From NCBI RefSeq assembly GCF_016863035.1, contig NZ_BOOC01000030.1, forward strand, positions 119,585 through 183,584: a DNA stretch of 64,000 nt, given 5' to 3'. Below, one piece after another: positions 33,284-42,406 of the stretch (its first letter is position 1; the number at the start of each line of letters is the position of its first letter). This DNA comes from Microbispora corallina. Its GTDB lineage: Bacteria; Actinomycetota; Actinomycetes; Streptosporangiales; Streptosporangiaceae. A model generated the notes under the pieces. The model searched no databases. It was not told the origin of the DNA and worked only from the letters and a program-made list of their open reading frames with translations. The position numbers were made by a program, and so were the translations under genes.

Positions 33284-34246
33284 ATGACGTTCAACCAATC
33301 CCGGCCGGCGATCAGCGCGACAGGGCTGCGGAAATCGTTCGGCGACCAGGTCGTGCTCGACGGGCTCGACCTGGACGTGCGACGGGGAACGGTCTTCTCC
33401 CTGCTCGGCGCGAACGGCGCCGGGAAGACCACCACGGTCAAGATCCTCTCCACGTTGATCCGTGCCGACGCCGGTGACGTCCACGTCGCCGGGCACGACC
33501 TCGCGCGCGAACCAGACGCGGTGCGCGCCGCGATCGGCGTCACCGGTCAGTTCTCCGCGGTGGACAACCTGCTCACCGGCGAGGAGAACCTGCTGCTGAT
33601 GGCGGCCCTGCACCACCTGGGCCGGGAAGAGGGCCGGCGGCGCGCCGCCCAGTTGCTCGACCGGTTCGACCTGACCGAGGCGGGCAGGAAGCCGGCGTCG
33701 ACGTACTCGGGGGGCATGCGGCGGCGGCTCGACCTGGCGATGACCCTGGTCGGCAGCCCGCAAGTGATCTTCCTCGACGAGCCGACCACCGGGCTGGACC
33801 CGCGCAGCCGCCGGAACATGTGGCAGATCATCCGGGACCTGGTGGCGGGTGGCGTCACCGTCTTCCTGACCACGCAGTACCTGGAGGAGGCCGACGAGCT
33901 GGCCGACCGGATCGCGGTCCTCGACCACGGCCGGGTGGTAGCCGAGGGAACCGCGGAGGAGCTGAAGCGCCGCATCCCCGGTGGGCACGTTCGCCTGCGG
34001 TTCGCCGATTCGCAGGGACTCGACGCGGCCATGCGGGTGCTGGGGGGCCAGGCCTCCAGGGAGAGCGACGCGCTCGCCCTGCGGGTGCCGAGCGACGGCA
34101 GCCTGCGCGCGCTGAAGACCCTGATCGGCCGGCTCGACGACCGGGCCGTCGAGGTCGACGAACTGTCCGTGCACACCCCCGATCTCGACGACGTCTTCCT
34201 CGCCCTCACCGGCGCCCCCACCAATGAGAAGGTGACACCACGATGA
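33284..34246 (+). CDS. DrrA-like ABC transporter ATPase
   Basis: A 320-residue DrrA-type ATPase: Walker A LGANGAGKTTTVKIL, signature YSGGMRRRLDLAMTLVG, Walker B VIFLDEPTTGLDPRSRR, H-loop FLTTQYLEEAD, and the C-terminal DUF4162-like domain ending ALTGAPTNEK. The family exports hydrophobic drugs. Overlaps the permease start by 4 nt (ATGA). Confidence 0.95.
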   Translation: MTFNQSRPAISATGLRKSFGDQVVLDGLDLDVRRGTVFSLLGANGAGKTTTVKILSTLIRADAGDVHVAGHDLAREPDAVRAAIGVTGQFSAVDNLLTGEENLLLMAALHHLGREEGRRRAAQLLDRFDLTEAGRKPASTYSGGMRRRLDLAMTLVGSPQVIFLDEPTTGLDPRSRRNMWQIIRDLVAGGVTVFLTTQYLEEADELADRIAVLDHGRVVAEGTAEELKRRIPGGHVRLRFADSQGLDAAMRVLGGQASRESDALALRVPSDGSLRALKTLIGRLDDRAVEVDELSVHTPDLDDVFLALTGAPTNEKVTPR

Positions 34247-35082
34247 GCGCTGACGCCCTCGCCGTCCCGGCTCCGGCAGACCTCCGTTTCCACCCGCTGC
34301 GCGACTCGGTGACGATGCTGCGCCGCAACCTCAGGCGCATGCTGCGGTACCCCTCGATGACCGTGATGCTCGTCGGGATGCCCGTCGTCTTCCTGCTGCT
34401 GTTCGTCTACGTGTTCGGCGGCACGTTGGGCGCCGGGCTCGGCGGGCCGGTGCACGGCGGCGCGGTCGCCGGGCGCGCCGCGTACGCCAACTACGTGGCG
34501 CCGGCGATCATCCTGATGACCGTGACGGCCACGGTCCAGGGGACCGCGATCTCGATCGCCATGGACATGACCGAAGGCATCGTCGCCCGGTTCCGCACCA
34601 TGCACATCGCCCGAGTCTCGGTGCTGACCGGGCACGTCCTGGGCAGCCTGATCCAGGCGATGTTCAGCCTGGCGATCGTTACCGGCGTGGCGTTGCTGGT
34701 CGGGTTCCGGCCCACGGCCGGTCTGGGCGGGTGGCTGGCCACGGCCGGTTTCCTGATGGTGGTGACCTTCGCGCTCGTCTGGTTGTCCGTCGCGCTCGGC
34801 CAGGTGAGCAGGAGCGTCGAGACCGCGAGCAACCTGCCCATGCCGCTTGTGCTGCTGCCCTTCCTCGGCAGCGGGTTCGTCCCCACCGACTCCATGCCGG
34901 CCGGTCTGCGCTGGTTCGCCGAGTATCAGCCGTTCACCCCGATCATCGAAACCCTGCGCGGCCTGCTGATGGACAAGCCCATCGGGAACAACGGGTGGAT
35001 CGCGCTCGCCTGGTGCGCCGTCATCGCGCTCGGCGGGTACGTCTGGTCGAAGCGGCTGTTCAACCGCGAGTCCTCCCAGTGA
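34243..35082 (+). CDS. DrrB-like ABC-2 type permease
   Basis: A 279-residue ABC-2 permease with six TM segments (VMLVGMPVVFLLLFVYVFGG; LGGWLATAGFLMVVTFALVW; IALAWCAVIALGGYVWSKRL). The NLPMPLVLLPFLGSGFVPTD motif is typical of DrrB. It pairs with the upstream ATPase. Confidence 0.94.
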   Translation: MSADALAVPAPADLRFHPLRDSVTMLRRNLRRMLRYPSMTVMLVGMPVVFLLLFVYVFGGTLGAGLGGPVHGGAVAGRAAYANYVAPAIILMTVTATVQGTAISIAMDMTEGIVARFRTMHIARVSVLTGHVLGSLIQAMFSLAIVTGVALLVGFRPTAGLGGWLATAGFLMVVTFALVWLSVALGQVSRSVETASNLPMPLVLLPFLGSGFVPTDSMPAGLRWFAEYQPFTPIIETLRGLLMDKPIGNNGWIALAWCAVIALGGYVWSKRLFNRESSQ

Positions 35083-35212
35083 AAAAGGTCGTGACGGTTG
35101 GGGCTCCGTCCTCCCGAGCCGAGGGCGGGGCCACCGACGGGCCGCACACCGGGCGCCGTGCGGGTCACGGCACAGAACGGGTGGGCGCCTCGGCGAAGCC
35201 TAGACTTGCGCC

Positions 35213-38200
35213 ATGCCGATCCACCTGACCCTGCTCGACGGTGTGCGGTGGCAGGGGCAGCCGGTGGTCGGAGAGAGGGCTCAGGCGCTGCTCGCGGCCC
35301 TCACGCTCGCGTCCCGGACCGTGAACGCGGACCGGCTCGTCGCGGAGGTGTGGGCGGACAGCGAACCGGCCAACCCGGCGAAGGCGCTGCAGGTCCTGGT
35401 GTCCAGGACCAGATCGGTCGTGGGGCCGGAGGCGCTGGTCACGGAGGGGGGCGGCTACCGGCTCGAGGTTCCGCCCGACCATGTCGACGCCGGTCGACTG
35501 CACGGGTTGGCGAGCCGGGCGCGGGCGCTGCTCGCCGAGAATCCGGCCGCTGCGGCCGCGGCGGCGCAGGAGGCGCTCACGCTGGGCGCCGGAGCGCTGC
35601 CGCCCGAGGGCGACGGCCCGCTGGCGGAGGTGCGGCGCCGCGCCGAACGCGACCTGGCGTCCGCGCGCGTCGTGCTCGCCCGGGCCCGGAGCCGGAGCGG
35701 CGACCACGACCCCGCCCTGCCCGAGCTCGAGGAGGCCGCGCGCGTCCGCCCCGAGGACGAGGGCCTGCTCGCCGACCTCCTGCACAGCGAGGCGGCGGTG
35801 CGCGGAACCGGGGCCGCGCTCGACCGCTTCGAGCGCTACCGGTCGGGCCTGCGCGACCGGATCGGCGCCGATGTCGGCCCTGAGCTGCGGCGGGTCCACC
35901 GTGAGCTGCTGGCGCTCGACAGCCCTGTACGCGCCGGTGTGCGCTTCGACACCACCCTGCTGCTCGGCCGCGACGACGATCTCCGACTGGTACGGGCGCT
36001 GCTGTCCACCTCCCGGGTGGTCTCGATCCTCGGCCCGGGCGGCCTCGGCAAGACCCGGCTCGCCCACGCCGTCGCCCGGGAGGCCCCGCAGCCGGTGGTG
36101 CACTTCGTCGAACTGGTCGGCGTGACCGCGCCCGAGGACCTGGTCGGCGAGGTCGGGTCGGCGCTCGGCGTCCGCAACTCGGTGACCGGACGCCGCACGC
36201 TCACCCCGCAGCAGCGCGCCGACGTCCGTGCCCGTATCGCCCAGCAGCTCGATCTGGCCCCGACCCTGCTGGTGCTCGACAACTGCGAGCACCTGGTGGA
36301 GGCGGTCGCCGACCTGGTCGCCTATCTGACCGCGACCACACGGGAGCTGCGGGTCCTCACCACGACCCGCTCGCCACTGGCGATCGCCGCCGAACGCGTC
36401 TATCCGCTGCCCCAGCTGGGGACCGGTGACGCCGTCGAGCTGTTCCGCGACCGCGCGACCGCGGCCCGGCCCGGTGTGCACCTCGACGAGGACGACGTGC
36501 GCGCCGTCGTGGCCCGCCTGGACGGCCTGCCGCTCGCGATCGAACTGGCCGCCGCGAAGGTGCGGGTGATGTCGCCGGTCGAGATCGCCCGGCGGCTTGA
36601 GGACAGGTTCTCGCTGCTGCGCGGCGGCGACCGGAGCGCGCCCTCCCGCCACCAGACGCTGCTGGCGGTGATCGACTGGTCCTGGAACCTCCTCGGCGAG
36701 CGGGAGCGCCGGGCCCTCCGTCTCCTCTCGGCCTTCCCCGACGGCTTCGCCCTCGACGCGGCGGAGGACGTGCTCGGCGACGACGCTCTCGGCGACGTCG
36801 AGGAGCTCGTGGAGCAGTCCCTGCTCACCGTCGTGGAGACAGCCGGCGCGGTCCGTTACCGCATGCTCGAGACGGTGCGCGAGTTCGGCCGGATGCGGCT
36901 GGACTCGGCCGGCGAGACCGCCGAGGCGCGGGCCGCCGTACGGGCATGGGCGGTCGGTTACGCCCAGCGGCAGGGCGCCCGGCTGTACTCGCCCGAGCAG
37001 GTGGACGCGATGGACCGGCTGCGTCCTGAGGAGACGAATCTCGCCGACATTCTGCGTGAGGCCCTCACCGACCCCGACCCGGACGCGGTCGTGGTGCTGT
37101 TCTCCGCGCTGGGCGGCTACTGGACGATCTGCGGAGACCACCCGCGCGCCATCGTCCTCGCCCCGGCCGTCGCCGCCGTCCTGGACGGCTGGGTACCGCC
37201 GCCCCGGCTCCTCGACCGTGCCCGGCTGGCCGTGAGCATCGCGCTGTTCAACACCGTCATGGTCTCCTGGGACGAGTCGGGGACTCTGGCGCGGCTGCTG
37301 TCCGAACTGGGCGCCGACTCGGCGACGCCGGCCGTCCGGGCGCTGGTGACCGCCCTGCTCACCACGGTGTCGGACACCGAGCGCGGCCTGGACAAGCTGG
37401 CCGACGATCCCGACCCGCTGGTCCGCCGGATCGCGCTGCACTGGCTGAGCCACGGCCGGGAGAACGCCGGCGACCCGGTCGGCGCGATCGAAGCGGCGCA
37501 AGCCGCCCTCGAACTCGTCGGCGACGACGGCGGCCCCTGGCACCGGGCGGTGCTGCACGCCCAGCTGTCCGGCCTTCACGCCCACCTCGGTGACTCCGCG
37601 TCGGCCACCAGGCACGCCACCGAGGCGCTCCCGGCGCTCGAACGCCTCGGGGCGGTGGACGACGCCATCCAGATCCGCGGCACCCTCGCCATGGCGGCGC
37701 TGGCCGACGGCCGCCGCGACGAGGCCGCACGGCTGATCGACGAGCTGGAGGCGCTCGCCTCCCAGGGCACCTACGGGGAGGTCCTGTCGCTCGCCGCCGG
37801 CAGAGCCCAGCTGGCCCTCGCCGACGGCGACATCGCCGAGGGACTGCGGCGGCACCGCGAGACCGCGGAGGCGCTTCGGAACCTCCGCATCCCGGGCGGG
37901 CCGGAAGGCCCGACAGCGTGGGCCATCCTGGGCGAGATCGTCGCGCTTTCGGCGTTCGCGCAGTACGGCGAGGGCGACGACGGCGCGGAGTTCTTCGAGG
38001 CGGTGCGGACCAAAGTCGTGACCGTGTTCGACCGGGGCCGCACGCCGAAGGACTTCCCGGTGATGGGGATGGTGCTCGCCGCGCTGAGCACCTGGGGGCT
38101 GCGAAAGGGGGCGATGCCCGCCGAGGACGCGGTCCGGCTCCTCGTGCTCGCCGAGCGGTTCGCCTACAACCGATTCATTCCCACGATGCAGTGGTCGGTG

Positions 38201-38323
38201 CTGTCCGCGGACGCCGAACGCATCGCCCCCGGCGTCATGTCCAGGATCGAGGCCGAATACGGCGAACGACGCGGCCCCGACCTGCTGGCCGAGGCCCGTA
38301 CCGTCCTGGAGCGCGTGGTCTGA
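35213..38323 (+). CDS. AfsR-like regulator (SARP-type BTAD + STAND ATPase)
   Basis: A 1036-residue regulator. Residues about 1-95 are an OmpR-like winged helix, about 95-245 the BTAD helical domain, about 255-500 a STAND ATPase (Walker A SILGPGGLGKTRLAHAV, Walker B TLLVLDNCEHLVEA, LTTTRSPLAIAAERVY), then helical repeats. TAGACT lies 6 nt before ATG 35213, implying a leaderless message. It sits between two DrrAB pairs and may control them. Confidence 0.92.
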   Translation: MPIHLTLLDGVRWQGQPVVGERAQALLAALTLASRTVNADRLVAEVWADSEPANPAKALQVLVSRTRSVVGPEALVTEGGGYRLEVPPDHVDAGRLHGLASRARALLAENPAAAAAAAQEALTLGAGALPPEGDGPLAEVRRRAERDLASARVVLARARSRSGDHDPALPELEEAARVRPEDEGLLADLLHSEAAVRGTGAALDRFERYRSGLRDRIGADVGPELRRVHRELLALDSPVRAGVRFDTTLLLGRDDDLRLVRALLSTSRVVSILGPGGLGKTRLAHAVAREAPQPVVHFVELVGVTAPEDLVGEVGSALGVRNSVTGRRTLTPQQRADVRARIAQQLDLAPTLLVLDNCEHLVEAVADLVAYLTATTRELRVLTTTRSPLAIAAERVYPLPQLGTGDAVELFRDRATAARPGVHLDEDDVRAVVARLDGLPLAIELAAAKVRVMSPVEIARRLEDRFSLLRGGDRSAPSRHQTLLAVIDWSWNLLGERERRALRLLSAFPDGFALDAAEDVLGDDALGDVEELVEQSLLTVVETAGAVRYRMLETVREFGRMRLDSAGETAEARAAVRAWAVGYAQRQGARLYSPEQVDAMDRLRPEETNLADILREALTDPDPDAVVVLFSALGGYWTICGDHPRAIVLAPAVAAVLDGWVPPPRLLDRARLAVSIALFNTVMVSWDESGTLARLLSELGADSATPAVRALVTALLTTVSDTERGLDKLADDPDPLVRRIALHWLSHGRENAGDPVGAIEAAQAALELVGDDGGPWHRAVLHAQLSGLHAHLGDSASATRHATEALPALERLGAVDDAIQIRGTLAMAALADGRRDEAARLIDELEALASQGTYGEVLSLAAGRAQLALADGDIAEGLRRHRETAEALRNLRIPGGPEGPTAWAILGEIVALSAFAQYGEGDDGAEFFEAVRTKVVTVFDRGRTPKDFPVMGMVLAALSTWGLRKGAMPAEDAVRLLVLAERFAYNRFIPTMQWSVLSADAERIAPGVMSRIEAEYGERRGPDLLAEARTVLERVV

Positions 38324-38329
38324 AGCCGC

Positions 38330-39178
38330 CTACATCTTGCGCGAGTACGAGCGGACCGCCAGTGGAGCGAAGATCACGACGACGGCCGCGCAGCCGATGA
38401 CCGCCCAGCCGACCTCCGCCGTCACGGCCCCGTGGTTGAGCAGGTCCCGCACCGCGGAGACGACGTGCGACACCGGGTTGACCTTCACGAACGCCTCCAG
38501 CCAACCGGGCAGCGTCTCGGCGGGGACGAAGGCGTTGGACAGGAAGGTGAGCGGGAACATGATCATCATCGAGATGCCCTGGACGCTCTGCGCCGAACGC
38601 GCCATCGTGCCCAGCCAGGTGAAGATCCACGCCAGCGACCAGCCGGCGACCACGGTCAGCGCGACGCCGGCGATGCTGCCGAACACGCCACCGCCGGGGC
38701 GGTAACCGATCAGCAGGCCGGTGAGGAGCGTCAGCACCGACGCGATGCCGTACCGGATCAGGTCGGCGATCATCGGGCCGGCCAGCGGAGCGATCCGGGC
38801 GATCGGCAGGGACTTGAAGCGGTCGAAGACCCCCTTGTCCATGTCCTCACGCAGCTGCACGCCTGTCGCCATGCAAACGGTGAGGGCCGTCTGGGCGAGG
38901 ATGCCGGGGATCAGTACGGGCAGGTAGTTCGACACGCTGCCGGAGATCGCGCCGCCGAAGATGAACGCGAACATCGCCGTGAACAGCAGGGGCTGGATGA
39001 GGACGTCGAAGAACTGCTCGGGCTTGCGGCGCATCTTCTTCAGGGCGCGCCACGCCATGGCCAGGATCTGGACCCAGGTGTCCTGAATCAGGCTGTGGGA
39101 CGTGGTGCGGGCGACCGCGGCGGACGGGTCGATCCGCTGGGGATTGAGGGTGGTCGGGGTCAGAGTCTTCGTGGTCAT
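38330..39178 (-). CDS. DrrB-like ABC-2 type permease (second pair)
   Basis: A 282-residue permease with six TM segments: KKMRRKPEQFFDVLIQPLLF, AMFAFIFGGAISGSVSNYLP, and the FPLTFLSNAFVPAETLPGWL motif, NPVSHVVSAVRDLL. It overlaps the ATPase gene by 4 nt and is convergent with the AfsR-like gene, 6 nt apart. Confidence 0.95.
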   Translation of the reverse strand: MTTKTLTPTTLNPQRIDPSAAVARTTSHSLIQDTWVQILAMAWRALKKMRRKPEQFFDVLIQPLLFTAMFAFIFGGAISGSVSNYLPVLIPGILAQTALTVCMATGVQLREDMDKGVFDRFKSLPIARIAPLAGPMIADLIRYGIASVLTLLTGLLIGYRPGGGVFGSIAGVALTVVAGWSLAWIFTWLGTMARSAQSVQGISMMIMFPLTFLSNAFVPAETLPGWLEAFVKVNPVSHVVSAVRDLLNHGAVTAEVGWAVIGCAAVVVIFAPLAVRSYSRKM

Positions 39179-40143
39179 CGGGCGTTCTCCATCTGCGGTT
39201 CGTCGGCGCCGTGGCCGGTCAGCGCCAGGAAGACCTCGTCCAGCGTCGGCTTGGCGACGCTCACCGAGGAGATGCCGAGGCCTGCTTCCCGCAGGCCGAT
39301 CAGGACGTCCGCGGCCCGGTCGGGGTCGGGGAGGGGGATGTTCAGGCGTCCCGATTCCGGGCTCAGGACCGGGTCCTCACCCAGCAGCCGGCGGACGACG
39401 TTCGCCGCCAGAGCGGTGTCGGCGCCGTCCGCGAGGCCGAGTTGCAGGGTCGCGTCGCCGACCTGGGTCTTCAGGGCGTCGGGGGTGTCCTCGGCGACCT
39501 TCCGGCCTCGGTCGATCACGGCCACGCGGTCGGCGAGCTGGTCGGCCTCGTCCAGGTACTGGGTCGTGAGGAGGATCGTGGAGCCGTCGGTGACCAGCTC
39601 ACGGATGGTGTCCCACATCTGACCCCGGGTCCTCGGGTCGAGGCCGGTGGTGGGCTCGTCCAGGAAGATCAGAGGCGGGCGGGTGATCAGGCTGGACGCC
39701 AGGTCCAGACGGCGGCGCATGCCGCCGCTGAACTGGGACAGGGGACGGTCGGCCGCCTCCTGGAGGTCGAAGCGTTCGAGCAGGTCGGCGGCGATGATTT
39801 TGGCCCGGCTGCTCGCCAGGCCCTGCAGGCGGGCGAACAGCCAGAGGTTCTCCCTGGCGGTCAGGTCCTCGTCCACCGAGGCGTACTGGCCGGTGACGCC
39901 CACCAACTGCCGGATGCGGTGGGGCTCCCGCCGGACGTCGACGCCGAAGATCTCCGCACGGCCGCCGTCGATGGGGAGCAGGGTGGCGAGCATCCGGAGC
40001 ATGGTGGTCTTCCCCGCTCCGTTGGGGCCGAGGACCCCGAAGATCTCGCCCTGCCGTACATGGAGGTCGATGCCGTCCACGGCCCGGAAGTCTCCGAACT
40101 TCTTGACCAGACTGTCGGCCCGGACGGCACTGAGGTCCGCCAT
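39175..40143 (-). CDS. DrrA-like ABC transporter ATPase (second pair)
   Basis: A 322-residue ATPase: Walker A LGPNGAGKTTMLRML, signature FSGGMRRRLDLASSLI, Walker B LIFLDEPTTGLDPRTRGQMW, ILLTTQYLDEADQLADRVAV. The C-terminal regulatory domain ends ALTGHGADEP. AGAGAGGAG is the ribosome site. Paralogous to 33284-34246 but clearly diverged. Confidence 0.95.
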   Translation of the reverse strand: MADLSAVRADSLVKKFGDFRAVDGIDLHVRQGEIFGVLGPNGAGKTTMLRMLATLLPIDGGRAEIFGVDVRREPHRIRQLVGVTGQYASVDEDLTARENLWLFARLQGLASSRAKIIAADLLERFDLQEAADRPLSQFSGGMRRRLDLASSLITRPPLIFLDEPTTGLDPRTRGQMWDTIRELVTDGSTILLTTQYLDEADQLADRVAVIDRGRKVAEDTPDALKTQVGDATLQLGLADGADTALAANVVRRLLGEDPVLSPESGRLNIPLPDPDRAADVLIGLREAGLGISSVSVAKPTLDEVFLALTGHGADEPQMENAR

Positions 40144-40282
40144 GACGCGTCTCCTCTCTCCGCCGGGTACCTCCCGGCGTACAAGGAGAGCGTCCGCGTC
40201 GTCGGCTTCACCGCGGCTTCACGCTGGTTTCACCGCTGACCTGGCGGTTTCACCGCACCCGTGCCGTGATGTCTTCGGAGGC

Positions 40283-40656
40283 TCAGCGGTGGCGCGCGGC
40301 TCGGCGTGCCAGCAGCCTGATCCCGCGGGCGGCGCCGTGCACGCCCAGGATGGCCACGGGGAACAGCGCGGCGTTGGACACCAGCTCACGCGTTCCGGTC
40401 TCGCCCACCAGATCCTCTCGGCCCAGACGGCGCCCATCAGGGCGATGGCCGCGGCGACGTGGGTCCCGTCCATCTCCAGCGCCGACCACACCCGGTCGGA
40501 CACCCGCGGGTGGCGCTCCTTCAGCCGCCGTACCTGCCGCCTGCTGTAGGACGACATGGTGACCAGTTCTTCCAGGTCGTGCGCGATGAAGGCGGCCGGC
40601 AGCCCCCAGGTGACCGCGTTCGAACCCGCCGACCGCCTGCGTGATGAGTCACGATC
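40283..40656 (-). pseudogene. HXXEE-domain membrane protein, frameshifted
   Basis: One frame reads NAVTWGLPAAFIAHDLEELV with the HxxEE motif, then HVAAAIALMGAVWAERIWW. The domain then continues in another frame as TRELVSNAALFPVAILGVHG, AARGIRLLARRAARHR, stop 40283. The switch lies near 40405-40415. No in-frame start is found before NAVTWG (its Val is GTC). A true pseudogene or a sequencing error cannot be separated here. Confidence 0.65.
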
Positions 40657-40673
40657 GATCCCGTACGCGGGGC

Positions 40674-41276
40674 TCAGCCCTGCGGTTTCCGCCAGATGAG
40701 GCTGTACCGCAGCAGGAGGTGACGGCGGAACCGGGAGCCCGGCAGGAGTTCGGCGGCGAGCGCCCGCATCTGCGGGTACGTGACCGGCGGCGGCCACACG
40801 ATGGGGGACGGATGCTCCCAGTGGCCCTTCACGACGCGATGGAGAGTGCCGACGACGACGCCGGCCAGGTCACGCGGCAGGTCGGCTGGCATGGTGCTGC
40901 GGGCCAGGCCGACGACGGCCAGGACGCCTCCGGGACGCAGCAGGTCGCGCATGCGGGCCAGCCCGGCGGCGGCGTCCATGTGGTGCAGGGCGGCCACCGA
41001 CGCGATGACGTCGAACGAGCCGGGTCCGAAGGGGTGGGTGAGGAAATCACCGAGGACGTAGTCGACGTCGTCCGGATGTTTACGGGCTTGGTCGATGCTG
41101 GGCGCGTCGAGGTCGATGCCGGCGACGTACGGCACGGCTCGCCGGAGTTCGCGGGCGAGCATGCCCTCACCGCAGCCGACGTCGAGGGCGCGCCGAGCGC
41201 CTGCGGGGACCGCGCCCAGGATGCGGGAGTGGTAATGGATGTTGTGATTCCACCGCGTGCCGCTCTTCACCGTCAT
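40674..41276 (-). CDS. class I SAM-dependent methyltransferase
   Basis: A 200-residue methyltransferase: HYHSRILGAVPAGARRALDV, motif I LDVGCGEGMLARELRR, AGIDLDAPSIDQA, VLGDFLTHPFGPGSFDVIAS and VAALHHMDAAAGLARMRDLL, which is UbiE/Coq5-like. ATG 41276 is chosen (AGGATG upstream). Substrate unknown. Confidence 0.9.
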   Translation of the reverse strand: MTVKSGTRWNHNIHYHSRILGAVPAGARRALDVGCGEGMLARELRRAVPYVAGIDLDAPSIDQARKHPDDVDYVLGDFLTHPFGPGSFDVIASVAALHHMDAAAGLARMRDLLRPGGVLAVVGLARSTMPADLPRDLAGVVVGTLHRVVKGHWEHPSPIVWPPPVTYPQMRALAAELLPGSRFRRHLLLRYSLIWRKPQG

Positions 41277-41343
41277 CTGATCATCCTGCCCCGCAGCGGA
41301 CGCCGACCGGTCCCGTTCGGGAGTAGCAGCGCGATCGAGACAA

Positions 41344-41400
41344 ATGCAACCTGAGGGTTGCATCATTGGGGACAGTTGTGCAACTCTGGAGTTGCACAAC
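41344..41400. promoter_or_regulatory. two strong palindromes before the SRPBCC/ArsR operon
   Basis: ATGCAACC-TGAG-GGTTGCAT (41344-41363) and a perfect 12-bp inverted repeat GTTGTGCAACTC-TG-GAGTTGCACAAC (41375-41400) share the core TGCAAC/GTTGCA. They lie between the methyltransferase and SRPBCC starts and are probably bound by the ArsR protein encoded downstream. Confidence 0.7.
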
Positions 41401-41428
41401 AGCTGGAACGGAAGACGGAGGAGTACCG

Positions 41429-41863
41429 ATGATCGACAACCGCATCGAGCGCGAGATCCTGATCGCGGCAGCGCCCGAAAAGGTCTGGCCACTGGTGGCG
41501 GAGCCCGGGTTCTGGGCGACCGACGACGAGGCCACGCACGGCACGGTGGCCACCCAAGGCGAGTCCCTGGTGGCCCGGCACTCGGAGCACGGCGACTTCC
41601 CGGTGCGCGTGGAGAAGGTCGATCCGCCGACCTACGTGGCATACCGGTGGGTCAGCGCGTTCCCCGGTGAGGAACTGCGCGAGGAGAACTCGACCCTCGT
41701 GGAGTTCACCCTGACGCCCGAGGGCGACGGCACCCGGCTGCGCGTCGTGGAGAGCGGGTTCGCGGCCCTGCCGACGTCCGACGAGAACCGCAGCAATGTG
41801 ATCAAGGACCACACCGCGGGCTGGGACCACTGCCTCGCCGCGCTCGCCGCCCGCGCTCAGTAA
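41429..41863 (+). CDS. SRPBCC (START/AHSA1-like) domain protein
   Basis: A 144-residue AHSA1-type protein: IEREILIAAAPEKVWPLVAE, YRWVSAFPGEELREENSTLV, EFTLTPEGDGTRLRVVESGF and a final helix WDHCLAALAARAQ. GGAGGAG lies ahead of ATG 41429. Such proteins are routinely paired with an ArsR regulator in one operon, as here (9-nt gap). Confidence 0.88.
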   Translation: MIDNRIEREILIAAAPEKVWPLVAEPGFWATDDEATHGTVATQGESLVARHSEHGDFPVRVEKVDPPTYVAYRWVSAFPGEELREENSTLVEFTLTPEGDGTRLRVVESGFAALPTSDENRSNVIKDHTAGWDHCLAALAARAQ

Positions 41864-41872
41864 TCTACGGTG

Positions 41873-42223
41873 ATGGACCGACGTGCCATGGGCGCCGATG
41901 TCGTCGACGGCGTCCTCGCCGCCCTGGCCGATCCGACCCGCCGTCACCTGTTGGACCTGCTCTCCGAACACGGTCAGGCCACCGCCACGACGCTCGCCGT
42001 CGGGCTGCCGGTCTCACGCCAGGCCGTGGTCAAGCACCTCGCCGTCCTCGACGCGGCCGGGCTGGTCGACAGCACGAAGGTCGGACGCGAGGTCCGCTAC
42101 TCGGTGCGCTCCGCGGCGCTGGACGCGACGGCCCGCTGGATGGCAGCACTGGCCGCCGAGTGGGATCGGCGCCTGGCCAGGATCAAGCGCATCGCGGAGG
42201 CGGCCGAGCGGGACTCGCGGTGA
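41873..42223 (+). CDS. ArsR-family transcriptional regulator
   Basis: A 116-residue winged-helix: VLAALADPTRRHLLDLLSEH, VGLPVSRQAVVKHLAVLDAA, GLVDSTKVGREVRYSVRSAA. No metal-binding Cys, so it is of the SRPBCC-linked non-metal type. It is a candidate binder of the TGCAAC palindromes upstream. GTG 41870 is an alternative start. Confidence 0.92.
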   Translation: MDRRAMGADVVDGVLAALADPTRRHLLDLLSEHGQATATTLAVGLPVSRQAVVKHLAVLDAAGLVDSTKVGREVRYSVRSAALDATARWMAALAAEWDRRLARIKRIAEAAERDSR

Positions 42224-42406
42224 CCCTCCAGCAGCGCGCCGGCGCACTCCTGCGGTGACCCGCCCAGCGTCCTGCGCCGGCGCACGCTGATGCAGAGGCC
42301 AGGGGGCAGGGAGCGCTGCTCAATGCCGCAATCCTCCCTAATGTTTCGCTATCCAGCGGAATAGGAACGGAACATCACGGGCGTTTGCGGCAGCGGCGCG
42401 ACTACC

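Noticed and set aside
35165..37855. Minus-strand 896-codon ORF opposite the AfsR-like gene
   Set aside because: Antisense shadow; the plus strand carries clear winged-helix, BTAD and ATPase motifs.
33284..40143. Antibiotic biosynthetic cluster suggested by SARP and DrrAB genes
   Set aside because: No PKS, NRPS, terpene or RiPP core enzyme is present anywhere in the window.
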